From Alphaproteobacteria bacterium (GTDB lineage Bacteria > Pseudomonadota > Alphaproteobacteria > DSM-16000 > Inquilinaceae), in assembly GCA_028284045.1 (NCBI GenBank), contig JANQSN010000006.1, positions 23,781 through 87,780 of the forward strand: a stretch of DNA of 64,000 nt, written 5' to 3'. The first letter of the stretch is position 1. Every line of letters begins with the position of its first letter. The notes beneath the pieces are model-generated. The model worked only from the letters and a program-made list of their open reading frames with translations, was not told the origin of the DNA and made no database searches. The position numbers and the translations under genes were made by a program. Positions 27,131-35,965 of the stretch are shown here, piece after piece.

Positions 27131-28312
27131 TCAAGACGCCAGCGTCAAGGCGCCGTCGTTGATCAGGTCGGCGAGCAGGGCGAGCGCCGCGTCGTCGTCG
27201 GCCCGGGCGGCGAGGACGGACGCATCCGGGGTCGGGTTGCCGGCCAGATGGCGGGCGAGATCGGCCAACCGGCCCGGACAGTCATAGCGTTCGCCATTGG
27301 CGTAGAGGGTGACGCCGTCCGGTGCGGCGACGGTGGCCAGGCGCGCCCCGCCGGGCCGCCGCAGGACGGCCCCGGTGGCGAGCCAGCCGCGCACCGTCGC
27401 GGCGTCCGCCGGGTCGTCGGGCACGGCCAGCGCGTCGGGCACCTTCGGTTCCGTCACCTCCCGCGCAAACGCGTCGGCCATCAGCGCGGGATCGTCGAGC
27501 AGCGACAGGACCAGCCGCCGCGCATGCGCCAGCGCGGCCGGGGAGATCGCGCCGGCATCGTCCTGAACCGGCGGTTCCGGGTCGCCGTAGAGAGCGTCGC
27601 CGGCGGGTGACATCGCCGCCTGATGGGCGAGCGCCAGCGCCAGGGCGCCGACGGACGGCGCGCGCCAGCCGATGGAATAGGTGACGCAAGACTCCAGCGC
27701 CTCGCCATCATGGGCCACACCCGGCGGCAGGTAGAGCATGTCGCCGGGGTCGAGCACATGCGTCTCGGCGACCGGCATGTCGGCCAGCAGCTTCAGGCGC
27801 GGGTGATCCCGCTCCGGCCCGTTGTCGCCGCCGACCGGGCCGACCCGCCAGCGCCGGCGGCCCCGCCCCTGCAGGAGAAACACGTCATAGCGGTCGACAT
27901 GCGGCCCAACGCCGCCCCCGGGCGCGGCATGGCTGACCATCACGTCCTCGCGCCGCCAGGTGGGCAGGAAGGCGAAACGGTCGGCCAGCGCGGCGACGGC
28001 GGGCACCCAGGCGTCCACCGACTGCACCAGCAGGGTCCAGTCGCGTTTGGGCAGGCGGGCCAGCCGGCTGGGCGCGAAGGGGCCGTCCTCCACGGTCCAG
28101 TCATCGGTCCTGTCTGGGCCTCGGCCGGCGCGGCGGCGCACCAGGCGGCTTTCCACCGCCGGATCGCCGGCAAGCGCCGCCAGATCGTCGCGGTCCAGTG
28201 GCCCGTCGAACCCGGGCAGGGCCTGGCGAACCAGCAGCGGCCGGCGCTGCCATATCTGGGTGAGGAACTGGTGGGGGGAAATCGCCCCGAGCGACACCGG
28301 CGACGGCGTCAT
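27131..28312 (-). CDS. JmjC/cupin ribosomal oxygenase, RoxA/YcfD-like
   Basis: 393 residues, matching YcfD-type 2-oxoglutarate- and Fe-dependent oxygenases. Iron ligands HxD at His138-Asp140 (GPHVDRYDVFLLQ) and a distal His201 (VAHDG) are all present. RoxA/YcfD hydroxylates Arg81 of ribosomal protein L16. The C-terminal winged-helix part is Ala- and Asp-rich. The start is at the conserved entry before the DPHQFL-like motif ISPHQFLTQIW. Substrate identity is inferred from the family. Confidence 0.87.
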   Translation of the reverse strand: MTPSPVSLGAISPHQFLTQIWQRRPLLVRQALPGFDGPLDRDDLAALAGDPAVESRLVRRRAGRGPDRTDDWTVEDGPFAPSRLARLPKRDWTLLVQSVDAWVPAVAALADRFAFLPTWRREDVMVSHAAPGGGVGPHVDRYDVFLLQGRGRRRWRVGPVGGDNGPERDHPRLKLLADMPVAETHVLDPGDMLYLPPGVAHDGEALESCVTYSIGWRAPSVGALALALAHQAAMSPAGDALYGDPEPPVQDDAGAISPAALAHARRLVLSLLDDPALMADAFAREVTEPKVPDALAVPDDPADAATVRGWLATGAVLRRPGGARLATVAAPDGVTLYANGERYDCPGRLADLARHLAGNPTPDASVLAARADDDAALALLADLINDGALTLAS

Positions 28313-28496
28313 GGCCGGTCGAGAGTCCGGAGTCTCAATCCATGGCGGGCAGACTTAGGGGCGGCCAAGGTCTGGCCCCGGGCAAGGGGATGGGCGCGCG
28401 CCGATGTCGGCACCCTGGGTTCGGTGTCTCCGGTCGTCTCGGGACGCCGTGTGGCCACGGGCCAAGCGGGTCCGGTAGATCGTCCTTGGCCGGCGG

Positions 28497-28709
28497 CTAG
28501 GCCGCGCGGCGCACGGCGGTCTTGGCGAGGACCGGCGTCTTCCCGCCGCTCATCGTCTGCAAAGCGAACGCGATCGCCGCGTCGCGGTCGACGAAGGGGC
28601 CGTGCCATGTCTCGTCGTCCGCGTTGCGAAACATCCACCCCTGCGGCGCCTGGGAGCGCCGGTATGTCACCACCGGATAGGTGAGGAGGATTTCACTATC
28701 GTCGACCAT
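28497..28709 (-). CDS. Small hypothetical protein
   Basis: 70 residues, probably soluble, with a beta-rich start (ILLTYPVVTYRRS) and a segment WMFRNADDETWHGPFVDRDA that resembles a small substrate-tag or DUF-type fold but is not recognised. The ATG has GGAGAAG eight bases upstream, which supports a real gene. It is divergent from the DUF4914 region and 184 bases from the RoxA-like gene. Function unknown. Confidence 0.55.
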   Translation of the reverse strand: MVDDSEILLTYPVVTYRRSQAPQGWMFRNADDETWHGPFVDRDAAIAFALQTMSGGKTPVLAKTAVRRAA

Positions 28710-29179
28710 GCGACTTCTCCAATTGACGTCGTCCAGCCCCCCTTTGGGCGCGGGGCCGTCCGCGGACCGCCCTAAGAGGTCCAGAAAATCACGATAGGAT
28801 CAAGAGAGTCTAAACGCCGGCCCAACAATGTCACGCGGCAAGGGGCGGCTTCGCGAACCGATCGTGGGCGCGCCGGCCGCCGCCGGCCGGCTGGTCCCGG
28901 CCCGCGTCGCGTACGGCATCGTCGCCGGCCGGGCGATGTCCCACCCCGGCGGTGCCGCCGGCCGCGAATCGACCGCCGGGATGCCGGCAGGCCCCCGCCC
29001 TTACCCCGTCAGCCGCCACAGCCGCCCGCATCCCGCGTCATTCGGTAGCATCCGAAGCATTTCCCACATAAACAATCGCAAAATAGTATAGAGTAATGAA
29101 AACGGGGACACCGTTGGGACCTAAACGCTTACGTAAATAAACCAATCAACCTTAAGACTCTTCTCTGGGGGCTCACCGC
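28710..29179. other. Intergenic region ahead of the DUF4914 gene
   Basis: No convincing gene. The left part is GC-rich with short palindromes (CCGGCCGCCGCCGGCCGG near 28875). From about 29040 the sequence becomes AT-rich, with TATAGAG near 29086 and a likely transcribed leader, which marks a promoter region for the gene at 29180. No exact -35/-10 pair is claimed. Confidence 0.45.
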
Positions 29180-31081
29180 ATGGTTAAGCTAGATCACGCG
29201 CAGATTCCGTTTGTCCTGCCGCCGGAGGTGGAAAGAGTCTTTTCCGCCGCGCCGTCGGTTACGATCGCCTCGACGGTCGACCAGTTGGTCGACTTGGCCA
29301 CCCAGGACGCCGTGAACGGCTGGCATGAGGTGGCCTATGACGTTCCGGAGAACGGGCGCGTGGTCGACGCCCTAGTCTGTCGGTCCCGCAACGGGATCGT
29401 CGCGAACTACACCGAACCCTATATGCGGCGCCGCGATCCGGACTGCATGGTGATCGGCGACAAGCGCCCGACCGACAAGCCGACCTTCGAGGCGCGGTTC
29501 GGCACTGCGTTCGACAGTTTGCGCGAGCGGACGTTCGAGTGGCTGACGACCCAGCCGCTGGCGGCCTTCGCCTTCTTCGCCGGCATGCCCGGCAAGGGGA
29601 CGGATGCCATGGTGATCGCGCCGGCCAATGCCGGGTTCTTCGCGCTGGGCCTGGCGCTGCTCCAGGGCATCATCCCGGTCGACAAGATCCCTGCCGGTTT
29701 CGCGCCGAAGGCGGTGATCTACGTCGCCCCGCCGTTCCGCCACACGGATTTCGACGGGAAGCAGATCGTCGTCCACAATCGGACCGACAAGGGCCACGAG
29801 CTGTTCAGCTTCAACCTCTATCCCGGGCCGAGCGCCAAGAAGGGGATCTACGGGGTGCTGCTCAATCTCGGCGAGCAGGAACACTGGCTGACCATGCACT
29901 GCTCCACGGTCCGCCTGATCACGCCCTACCAGAACCGGCTGGTGATCTCACATGAGGGCGCCAGCGGGGGCGGCAAGAGCGAGATGCTGGAGCATGTCCA
30001 CCGCCAGGCCGACGGCTCGCTGCTGATCGGCCAGAACCTGGTGACCGGGGACGAGCAGACCTTGACGTTGCCGCAGGCGAGCGCCCTGCACCCGGTGACC
30101 GACGATATGGCGCTGTGCCACCCGTCCTTGGACAAGGGCAACGGCAAGCTCACGCTGATGGACGCCGAGGACGCCTGGTTCGTCCGCTGCAACCATCTCG
30201 ACAAGTATGGCACCGACCCGCATCTCGAACGGCTGTGCATCAACCCGCCGGAGCCGCTTCTGTTCTTGAACGTCGAGGGGCACCCGGATGCCACCTGCCT
30301 GATCTGGGAACACACCCAGGACGCGCCGGGCCAGCCTTGCCCCAATCCGCGGGTGATCATCCCGCGCGCCGTCGTCAACAACGTCGTGCCGGGCGCCGTG
30401 GATGTGGATGTCCGCAGCATGGGCGTGCGCACGCCGCCGTGTTCGGCGGATCTGCCGACCTACGGCATCATCGGCATGTTCCATGTGCTGCCGGCCTCGT
30501 TGGCCTGGCTGTGGCGGCTGGTCGCCCCGCGCGGCCACGCCAATCCCAGCATCGTCCAGACCGAGGGCATGACGTCGGAGGGTGTCGGCTCCTACTGGCC
30601 GTTCGCCACGGGCCGGCGCGTCGACCAGGCCAATCTGCTGCTGAACCAGATCATCGAGACGCCGGAGGTCCGCTACGTCCTGGTGCCGAACCAGCATATC
30701 GGCATCTGGCGTGTCAGCTTCATGCCGCAATGGATCACCCGGGAGTATCTGGCGCGGCGCGGCGGCGCGCGCTTCCAGACCTCGCAGGTGCGCCCGTCGC
30801 GCTGCCCGTTGCTCGGCTTCTCGCCGGGCTCCATCGTCGTCGAAGGTCGCACCATCGGCAGCCAGTTCTTCGAGGTCGAACGCCAGCCGGAGGTGGGACC
30901 GGAGGCCTACGACGCCGGCGCGGCGATCCTGGCCGACTTCTTCAAGCGCGAGCTGAGCCAGTTCCTGGTGCCCGATCTCCTGCCCACCGGGCGCCGGATC
31001 ATCGACTGTTGCCTGGAGGGCGGGTCGACCGAGGACTACGTGCGTCTGCTGGAGCTGCCGCTGTTCGACCCGGACGAGTGA
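29180..31081 (+). CDS. DUF4914 family protein, PEP-carboxykinase-like nucleotide-binding enzyme
   Basis: 633 residues, the usual DUF4914 length. A P-loop GASGGGKSEM at about residues 258-267 is placed as in ATP-dependent PEP carboxykinase, whose kinase-1a motif is GLSGTGKT. The N-terminal half (VCRSRNGIVANYTEPYMRRRDPDCM, split in strands; HRTDFDGKQ-like HTDFDGKQIVVHNRTDKGHE) would bind substrate. Decarboxylase activity is not shown and the metal ligands were not traced. It is followed after 10 bases by a kinase-like gene, implying a pair. The substrate is unknown. Confidence 0.72.
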   Translation: MVKLDHAQIPFVLPPEVERVFSAAPSVTIASTVDQLVDLATQDAVNGWHEVAYDVPENGRVVDALVCRSRNGIVANYTEPYMRRRDPDCMVIGDKRPTDKPTFEARFGTAFDSLRERTFEWLTTQPLAAFAFFAGMPGKGTDAMVIAPANAGFFALGLALLQGIIPVDKIPAGFAPKAVIYVAPPFRHTDFDGKQIVVHNRTDKGHELFSFNLYPGPSAKKGIYGVLLNLGEQEHWLTMHCSTVRLITPYQNRLVISHEGASGGGKSEMLEHVHRQADGSLLIGQNLVTGDEQTLTLPQASALHPVTDDMALCHPSLDKGNGKLTLMDAEDAWFVRCNHLDKYGTDPHLERLCINPPEPLLFLNVEGHPDATCLIWEHTQDAPGQPCPNPRVIIPRAVVNNVVPGAVDVDVRSMGVRTPPCSADLPTYGIIGMFHVLPASLAWLWRLVAPRGHANPSIVQTEGMTSEGVGSYWPFATGRRVDQANLLLNQIIETPEVRYVLVPNQHIGIWRVSFMPQWITREYLARRGGARFQTSQVRPSRCPLLGFSPGSIVVEGRTIGSQFFEVERQPEVGPEAYDAGAAILADFFKRELSQFLVPDLLPTGRRIIDCCLEGGSTEDYVRLLELPLFDPDE

Positions 31082-31091
31082 TGCCGTTCCC

Positions 31092-31964
31092 ATGGAGAAC
31101 TTCAACTACACGTTCGGCAAGATCTATCAGCCGGCATTCGACGATGTGCCGGCCAGCCACCGCCACACCCTGTTCGACGTCGACTATGTCCGCATGACGG
31201 GCAAGCAGGGCGGCGTCCTGTTCGTCACGCGCCAGGGCTGGCCCTGTGTGGAGTCGGTGCTGCCCAAGGCATGGTTCGTCGACGACCGGTTCAAGAAGGT
31301 GGGCCGGGCGCTGGCCGGCGCCACCGGTGCCGTCTATCGCGTTCCGGTCGCCCACCGAGCGCGCGATACCTTCGCGCTGGTCGTCAAGTTCAGCCGGGCC
31401 GCCCAGGACATCCATGTGACGGTGCTCGACCAGGGCGCCCATCTCAACGCCGAGGAGCGGGCGCATATCGAGTGTGCGGAGTTCCTGTCGCCGTTCGAGG
31501 AGTTCGGCAATCTCGCCCGGCTGCGGGCGGCGGCCCGGTCAGCGATCCCGACCAAGCATCCCCTGGCGATCTACTCGCCGCCGACCCGGTACGCCGGCTG
31601 GCAGCTCGGCCGCAAATCCTATCTGTGCGCGCGGATGGACCGGGCCTTGGCGGCGTCTCAGCGCGACGTGCCGGAGGACCATCGCGTCGCCTATGACTGG
31701 GAACGGCTCTATGTCCTGCTCTATCGCTGGATCGACGGCATCGATGCGGAGGCGGCGGCGCAGGCCGGGCTGATCTCCGAGAAGCGGATGATCGATCTCG
31801 GCCAGGAAGCGCGGGCCCGGCTCAGCGACTTCGGCTGGATGGTGTGCGATCACAAGCCGCGCCACGTCATCGTCCGGACCGCAGGCGATCAGGATCGGCT
31901 GCTGGGCCGTCCCCCGGATACGGCCTGGGCGCTGATCGACTACGAGCTACTGGTGCGCCTGTAG
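31092..31964 (+). CDS. Uncharacterised protein with kinase-like motifs, partner of DUF4914
   Basis: 290 residues. The C-terminal part carries DFGWMVCDHKPRHVIVR (about residues 240-256) and ALIDYELLVRL at the extreme end, which resemble the catalytic HxDxKxxN-type loop and the metal-binding DFG-type segment of atypical kinases such as RIO, ABC1 or aminoglycoside kinases. The ATP lysine is not obvious (FALVVKFSRAAQD near residue 100 is a candidate). No membrane helix or signal peptide. The start is the ATG 11 bases after the DUF4914 stop. It is probably cotranscribed with it, so both may act on one metabolite or protein. Confidence 0.55.
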   Translation: MENFNYTFGKIYQPAFDDVPASHRHTLFDVDYVRMTGKQGGVLFVTRQGWPCVESVLPKAWFVDDRFKKVGRALAGATGAVYRVPVAHRARDTFALVVKFSRAAQDIHVTVLDQGAHLNAEERAHIECAEFLSPFEEFGNLARLRAAARSAIPTKHPLAIYSPPTRYAGWQLGRKSYLCARMDRALAASQRDVPEDHRVAYDWERLYVLLYRWIDGIDAEAAAQAGLISEKRMIDLGQEARARLSDFGWMVCDHKPRHVIVRTAGDQDRLLGRPPDTAWALIDYELLVRL

Positions 31965-31987
31965 GCTGAACCGACGTTCAGGGACTT

Positions 31988-32180
31988 CCCTCCCCCTTGA
32001 TGGGGGAGGGTTAGGGTGGGGGTGATGTCGCCGCACGAGGTCAGCGCCTGGGAGGCGCCCCATCTCGCGCCGCAACGTCCGTACCCACCCAATCGCGCGG
32101 TCGAAAGGCGCTTCCTTGTACGGCTTTCTCCACTGACCAAGGATCACCCCCACCCAACCCTCCCCCATCGAGGGGGAGGG
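31988..32180. repeat. REPIN-like inverted repeat pair
   Basis: Two near-identical units of 38-39 bases face each other: 31988-32026 and 32143-32180. Each contains a hairpin CCTCCCCC...GGGGGAGG with a 4-5 base loop, followed by GGGTTAGGGTGGGGGTGAT on the left unit; the right unit differs by a one-base deletion and one substitution. About 116 bases separate them. This is the arrangement of a REP doublet, which forms a long hairpin and may stop the upstream transcript. No transposase is nearby. Confidence 0.8.
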
Positions 32181-32190
32181 CTTGAACGGG

Positions 32191-33252
32191 TCACGGGGTG
32201 GGGTCGGTCGGCTCGACGGCGACCGTCAGGTCCTCGCGCGGTGCCGTCAGGCGGCTGGCCACGAAGGCGGGCAGGCGGAACTCCCAGCCCTGCCAGCGGT
32301 CGGTGAGGGTGGCCGCTTCGGCCACCGTCTCGTCCGCGGCGTCCGCCGCCGCCACGGCGCTCAGGCTCAGCCAGGGGGCCGTGTCGCGCTCCACCAGGGT
32401 GCCGGTGACCGTCAGGCCATCGGCGGTGACCACCTCGATCGTTCCCTGCGGCGTGCCCGGCGCGGCCTCGTCGACGCTGGCCACGTCCTCCAGGGTCAGC
32501 CCGGCCAGCACCCCGGCCAGGCGCTGTACGGCGCCGGGCTCGACCGTTTCGCCCTCCCCCGGCGGCGGCGTCAGCGCGAAATCGCTCTCCGCGTCGGGCC
32601 GCCCGATAGCGTAGGGGGTGTCGCCCGCCGGTTCGACGCGGACGGACACCACGCGGTCGGCCGGCAGGTCGACGATGTCGCGGACCAGCCAGTCGGTCAC
32701 CGTCGTGGAGACCTCCAGCCGGCCGCTGGCCAGCCAAGCCCGCGCGTCGTCGACGCGGCGGATATAGGTGCCGTCCTCGCTGAACCCGCCCAGCCGGCCG
32801 ACCCGGTCGCCGACCACCAGATCGGCAAGCGTGCCGCCATCCGCCGCGGTCAGCCGCACCGCCTGGGAGCGCGCGCCCTCGGCATCCACCGGCTCTACCG
32901 CCAACCGGGCGAAGCGGTCGGGCCGCGCCGTCTTCGCCTCCAACAGGTGCATATCCGCCAGCACCGCCACCAGCCGTCGCACGGGCTGGGCGGCGACCGG
33001 ATAGCCGTCCCGCTCCGCCAGCGTCCAGCCGCCCTCGGCCAGGGCGACCAGCGTCAGCGTGCCCCCTTCGTCGCCACCACTGTCGATACGGATCTCGCCC
33101 ACCGTCTCAGGCGCCGCGCGCAGATCGGGGAAGGCGACGTCACCGACCGGCAGGCTGGTGGCCGCCCGCGGTCCGGCGAGCGTGGTCGCCACCGCGGCGG
33201 CGACCAACAGCGCCGCGGCGGCCCACCAGATGATGACCACGCGCGCGCTCAT
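32191..33252 (-). CDS. DUF4340 domain protein of a Gld-type ABC cluster
   Basis: 353 residues with one N-terminal membrane helix (VVIIWWAAAALLVAAAVATTLA) and an extracytoplasmic region with repeated strand motifs (DRFARLAVEPVDAEGARSQAV, YIRRVDDARAWLASG) typical of DUF4340. It is the last gene of a four-gene set with ATPase, permease and GldG; its start overlaps the gldG stop by four bases. DUF4340 proteins in such sets are predicted envelope partners of the exporter. Function unproven. Confidence 0.85.
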   Translation of the reverse strand: MSARVVIIWWAAAALLVAAAVATTLAGPRAATSLPVGDVAFPDLRAAPETVGEIRIDSGGDEGGTLTLVALAEGGWTLAERDGYPVAAQPVRRLVAVLADMHLLEAKTARPDRFARLAVEPVDAEGARSQAVRLTAADGGTLADLVVGDRVGRLGGFSEDGTYIRRVDDARAWLASGRLEVSTTVTDWLVRDIVDLPADRVVSVRVEPAGDTPYAIGRPDAESDFALTPPPGEGETVEPGAVQRLAGVLAGLTLEDVASVDEAAPGTPQGTIEVVTADGLTVTGTLVERDTAPWLSLSAVAAADAADETVAEAATLTDRWQGWEFRLPAFVASRLTAPREDLTVAVEPTDPTP

Positions 33253-35183
33253 GAGGGTGCCTCCGCCCGATGGGGGGCGGCCGGGCTCCGCTCCACGGCG
33301 AGAGCCGCACTCCGCCGTCGTCGGCGCTGGCGGACCAGGGCCAGCGCCATGGCCACCAGCGCGACCGCGGCGGGCACTGCCCAGATATTGACGATCTTCA
33401 CGGTCCGCTCGACGGCTTCGACGTCCTGGCGGAGATTGTTGCGCACGTCGCGCAGTTCGGCGCGCAGGTCCAGGACATCGGCGCGGAAGCGGTCGATGGT
33501 CTCCTGCTGCTCCGCCGTCAGGAGGATGCCGGCCTCCGCCTCGCGCTCCTGAAGCTGGCGGATCTGCGCCTCGGCCTCGTCGATGCGGGCCAGCAGCGCG
33601 CGCTCGCGAGCCTGGAAGGCGCGTTCCGCCGCGCGGCGCATGTCGTCCAGCAGCGTGAAGGGTCGGTCCAGCGTGCCGCGGCCGCGCAGATCCATCAGCC
33701 CCGGCGCGCCGCTCAGCGTCTCCAGCAGATTGACGACGAAGTCGCCGTTGTTGGCGAAGGGCAGGGCGTAGGATTGGCCGAGCAGGCGCTGGCGCTGCAC
33801 CCAGGACCGGTCGGCCAGCATGTCGGCATCGGCGACGACGACGAGGTTGAGCGGGGTCTCGGCCGCGTCGAGATGGGCCTCGGCCGCATCCTCGTCCGTC
33901 ACGCCCTCCGGCGGACCGTCGGGAAAGGCCGAGGCGACCGGGCCGGAGACCCGCGCCGCCAGCGTCAGCGCTTCGCCCCCCGGCGCATAGGCGGCCAGGA
34001 GACCGGCCGGGTCCGGCATCATCGCCACCATCATGGTGTCGAGCAGCCCCGCCTCGGGCGAGGAGACCAGAAGGGGGGCGATCTCCGTCGCCGCCCCCTC
34101 GCGCGCCACGATATGGCCCGCGCTGCTCAGCGTCAGCCGTTCCAGGTCGGCCAGCACGACGCTGTCGGCGTCCATGTAGCGCCGGTCCAACTCCAGCCAG
34201 GGCAGGTACTGCAGGATGCGCGACCGGCCGCCGCCGCCGGCCTCCACCATCACCGCGGTCGCCGGATCGCCGACGATACTGCCGGCCGGTACGTCGACCC
34301 CCCAGGCTTCCAACAGCGGCGCCAGGTCGGCGAAGCCCGGCGGCGGCATGCCGGGCTGCAGGCCGGCCGTCATCACCTCCGGCGACGGGTCGAGGAAGGC
34401 CAGCACCCGCCCGCCGCGCATGACGAACTGGTCGATGGCGTAGAGCGTCGCCGGGTCCAGCGTGCTGGGCTGGGCGAGGATCAGGATCTCCACCGCGTCG
34501 TCGATCCGGTCCACCGTGCCGCCGAGCTGGCGGAAGTCGAAGAACTGGCGGATCACCTCGGTGACCACCCAGGGCTGATAGCGGCTGGCGGCATCGCCCA
34601 TCACCGGCAAGGCGCCGATCAGGGCGACCTGCGGCTTGTCCGGATGGGCGAGGTCGAAGATCAGGCGGGCCAGGTCGTATTCCAGGAAGGACCCGCGCTC
34701 CGGCGCGAGATAGGCGATGGCCTCGCGGTCGTCGGTGCTGTTGATGCCGCCGATGCCGAAGAAGATCTGCTGGCCGTCGGCGCTGATCGGGATACCCTCC
34801 AGCCCGGCGGCGAGCGCCCGGTCCTCCGCCGGGGAATAGGCGATCGGGTCGTAGCGTTCGATGCGCAGCATGCCGTCGCCGGCATGGCGGCGGAACGCCT
34901 CCAGCATCTCGTCGACGCGGCGGGCATGGGTGGCGAAGCCGCCGCCCAGCTCATCGATGACGGCGGACTTGAAGAAGCTCAGCGTGATCGGCTCGTCGAT
35001 GCCGGCCAACACCGCGCGGGTGCCCGCCGCCAGGGTGTGCAGCCGCTCTTGCGTCAGGTCGAGGCGCGCCGTCTTCGCCAAATTGCCGACGGTGACGTTG
35101 GCGGCGACGAAGACGACGGCCGCCGCGGCGGCGATCGCCGCGGCATGCCAGCCCCGATGGGCGCGTTCCGGCCGATTGCGCAT
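33249..35183 (-). CDS. GldG-family ABC auxiliary membrane protein
   Basis: 644 residues. An N-terminal helix (HAAAIAAAAAVVFVAANVTV) is followed by the ABC_transp_aux domain (LTQERLHTLAAGTRAVLAGI, VALIGALPVMGD, GGRVLAFLDPSPEV), then a coiled coil (about residues 545-605) and a C-terminal helix with a basic tail. GldG was named from Bacteroidetes gliding; in alphaproteobacteria such genes occur without gliding and the substrate is unknown. It forms one transcription unit with the ABC permease upstream and DUF4340 downstream. Confidence 0.86.
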   Translation of the reverse strand: MRNRPERAHRGWHAAAIAAAAAVVFVAANVTVGNLAKTARLDLTQERLHTLAAGTRAVLAGIDEPITLSFFKSAVIDELGGGFATHARRVDEMLEAFRRHAGDGMLRIERYDPIAYSPAEDRALAAGLEGIPISADGQQIFFGIGGINSTDDREAIAYLAPERGSFLEYDLARLIFDLAHPDKPQVALIGALPVMGDAASRYQPWVVTEVIRQFFDFRQLGGTVDRIDDAVEILILAQPSTLDPATLYAIDQFVMRGGRVLAFLDPSPEVMTAGLQPGMPPPGFADLAPLLEAWGVDVPAGSIVGDPATAVMVEAGGGGRSRILQYLPWLELDRRYMDADSVVLADLERLTLSSAGHIVAREGAATEIAPLLVSSPEAGLLDTMMVAMMPDPAGLLAAYAPGGEALTLAARVSGPVASAFPDGPPEGVTDEDAAEAHLDAAETPLNLVVVADADMLADRSWVQRQRLLGQSYALPFANNGDFVVNLLETLSGAPGLMDLRGRGTLDRPFTLLDDMRRAAERAFQARERALLARIDEAEAQIRQLQEREAEAGILLTAEQQETIDRFRADVLDLRAELRDVRNNLRQDVEAVERTVKIVNIWAVPAAVALVAMALALVRQRRRRRSAALAVERSPAAPHRAEAPS

Positions 35184-35192
35184 CGAGGGCTC

Positions 35193-35927
35193 CTATCGAC
35201 CGCGCTTCATCTCGACGATCGCGGTGTTGACGACCAGCGCCAGGGCGATCAGCGAGGCGAAGTAGAACAGGTTGCGAGCATCGACGACGCCTTGCGACAG
35301 GGCGTCGAAATTGCCGAGCAGGCTGAGGTCGCGCACCGCCTGCAGGACGGCGTCGGGCGCCCAGCCGCGAAACGCCGCCTGGACGAGGTCGAGCCCGCTC
35401 ATCATGAACAGGAAGCAGATCGCCACGGCGCCGACGAAGGCGATCACCTGGTTCGACGTCGCTGCGGAGACGCAAGCGCTGATCGCCAGGAAGCCGCCGG
35501 CCATCAGCCAGCTTCCCAGATAGGCGGTGGCGACCACCCCGTGATCGGGATCGCCGAGCACCGAGACGGTGATCCACAAGGGCACGGTGCCGACGAGCGC
35601 GATGCCGGTGAACAGCCAGGCGGCGAGGAACTTCGCCGTCACCGCCTGCCCGGCGCCGACGGGCAGCGTCATCAGGAACTCGATGGTGCCGGTCTTGCGC
35701 TCCTCCGCCCACAGCCGCATGCCGATCGCCGGCACCAGAAACAGGTAGAGCCAGGGGTGGAACTGGAAGAAGGCGGCGAGATCGGCCTGCCCACGCTCGA
35801 TGAAGCCGCCGACATAGAAGGTCAGGCCGCCGGCGAAGGTCAGGAAGATGACGACGAAGACATAGGCCAGCGGCGAGGCGAAATAGGCGGCAAGCTCGCG
35901 CCGGGTGAGGGTGGCGATGGTGCGCAT
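35193..35927 (-). CDS. ABC-2 type transporter permease (GldF-like)
   Basis: 244 residues with six membrane helices, the ABC-2 pattern (RELAAYFASPLAYVF at the start; WAEERKTGTIEFLMTLPV as the coupling segment). The ATG at 35927 is chosen; the open frame upstream is antisense-like and overlaps the ATPase gene. It lies 9 bases from gldG. With the ATPase it should form the membrane pore of the exporter. Confidence 0.88.
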   Translation of the reverse strand: MRTIATLTRRELAAYFASPLAYVFVVIFLTFAGGLTFYVGGFIERGQADLAAFFQFHPWLYLFLVPAIGMRLWAEERKTGTIEFLMTLPVGAGQAVTAKFLAAWLFTGIALVGTVPLWITVSVLGDPDHGVVATAYLGSWLMAGGFLAISACVSAATSNQVIAFVGAVAICFLFMMSGLDLVQAAFRGWAPDAVLQAVRDLSLLGNFDALSQGVVDARNLFYFASLIALALVVNTAIVEMKRGR

Positions 35928-35965
35928 CGGCGGCTGGCCTCGGCGATAAGGGGACCGCGCCGGCC

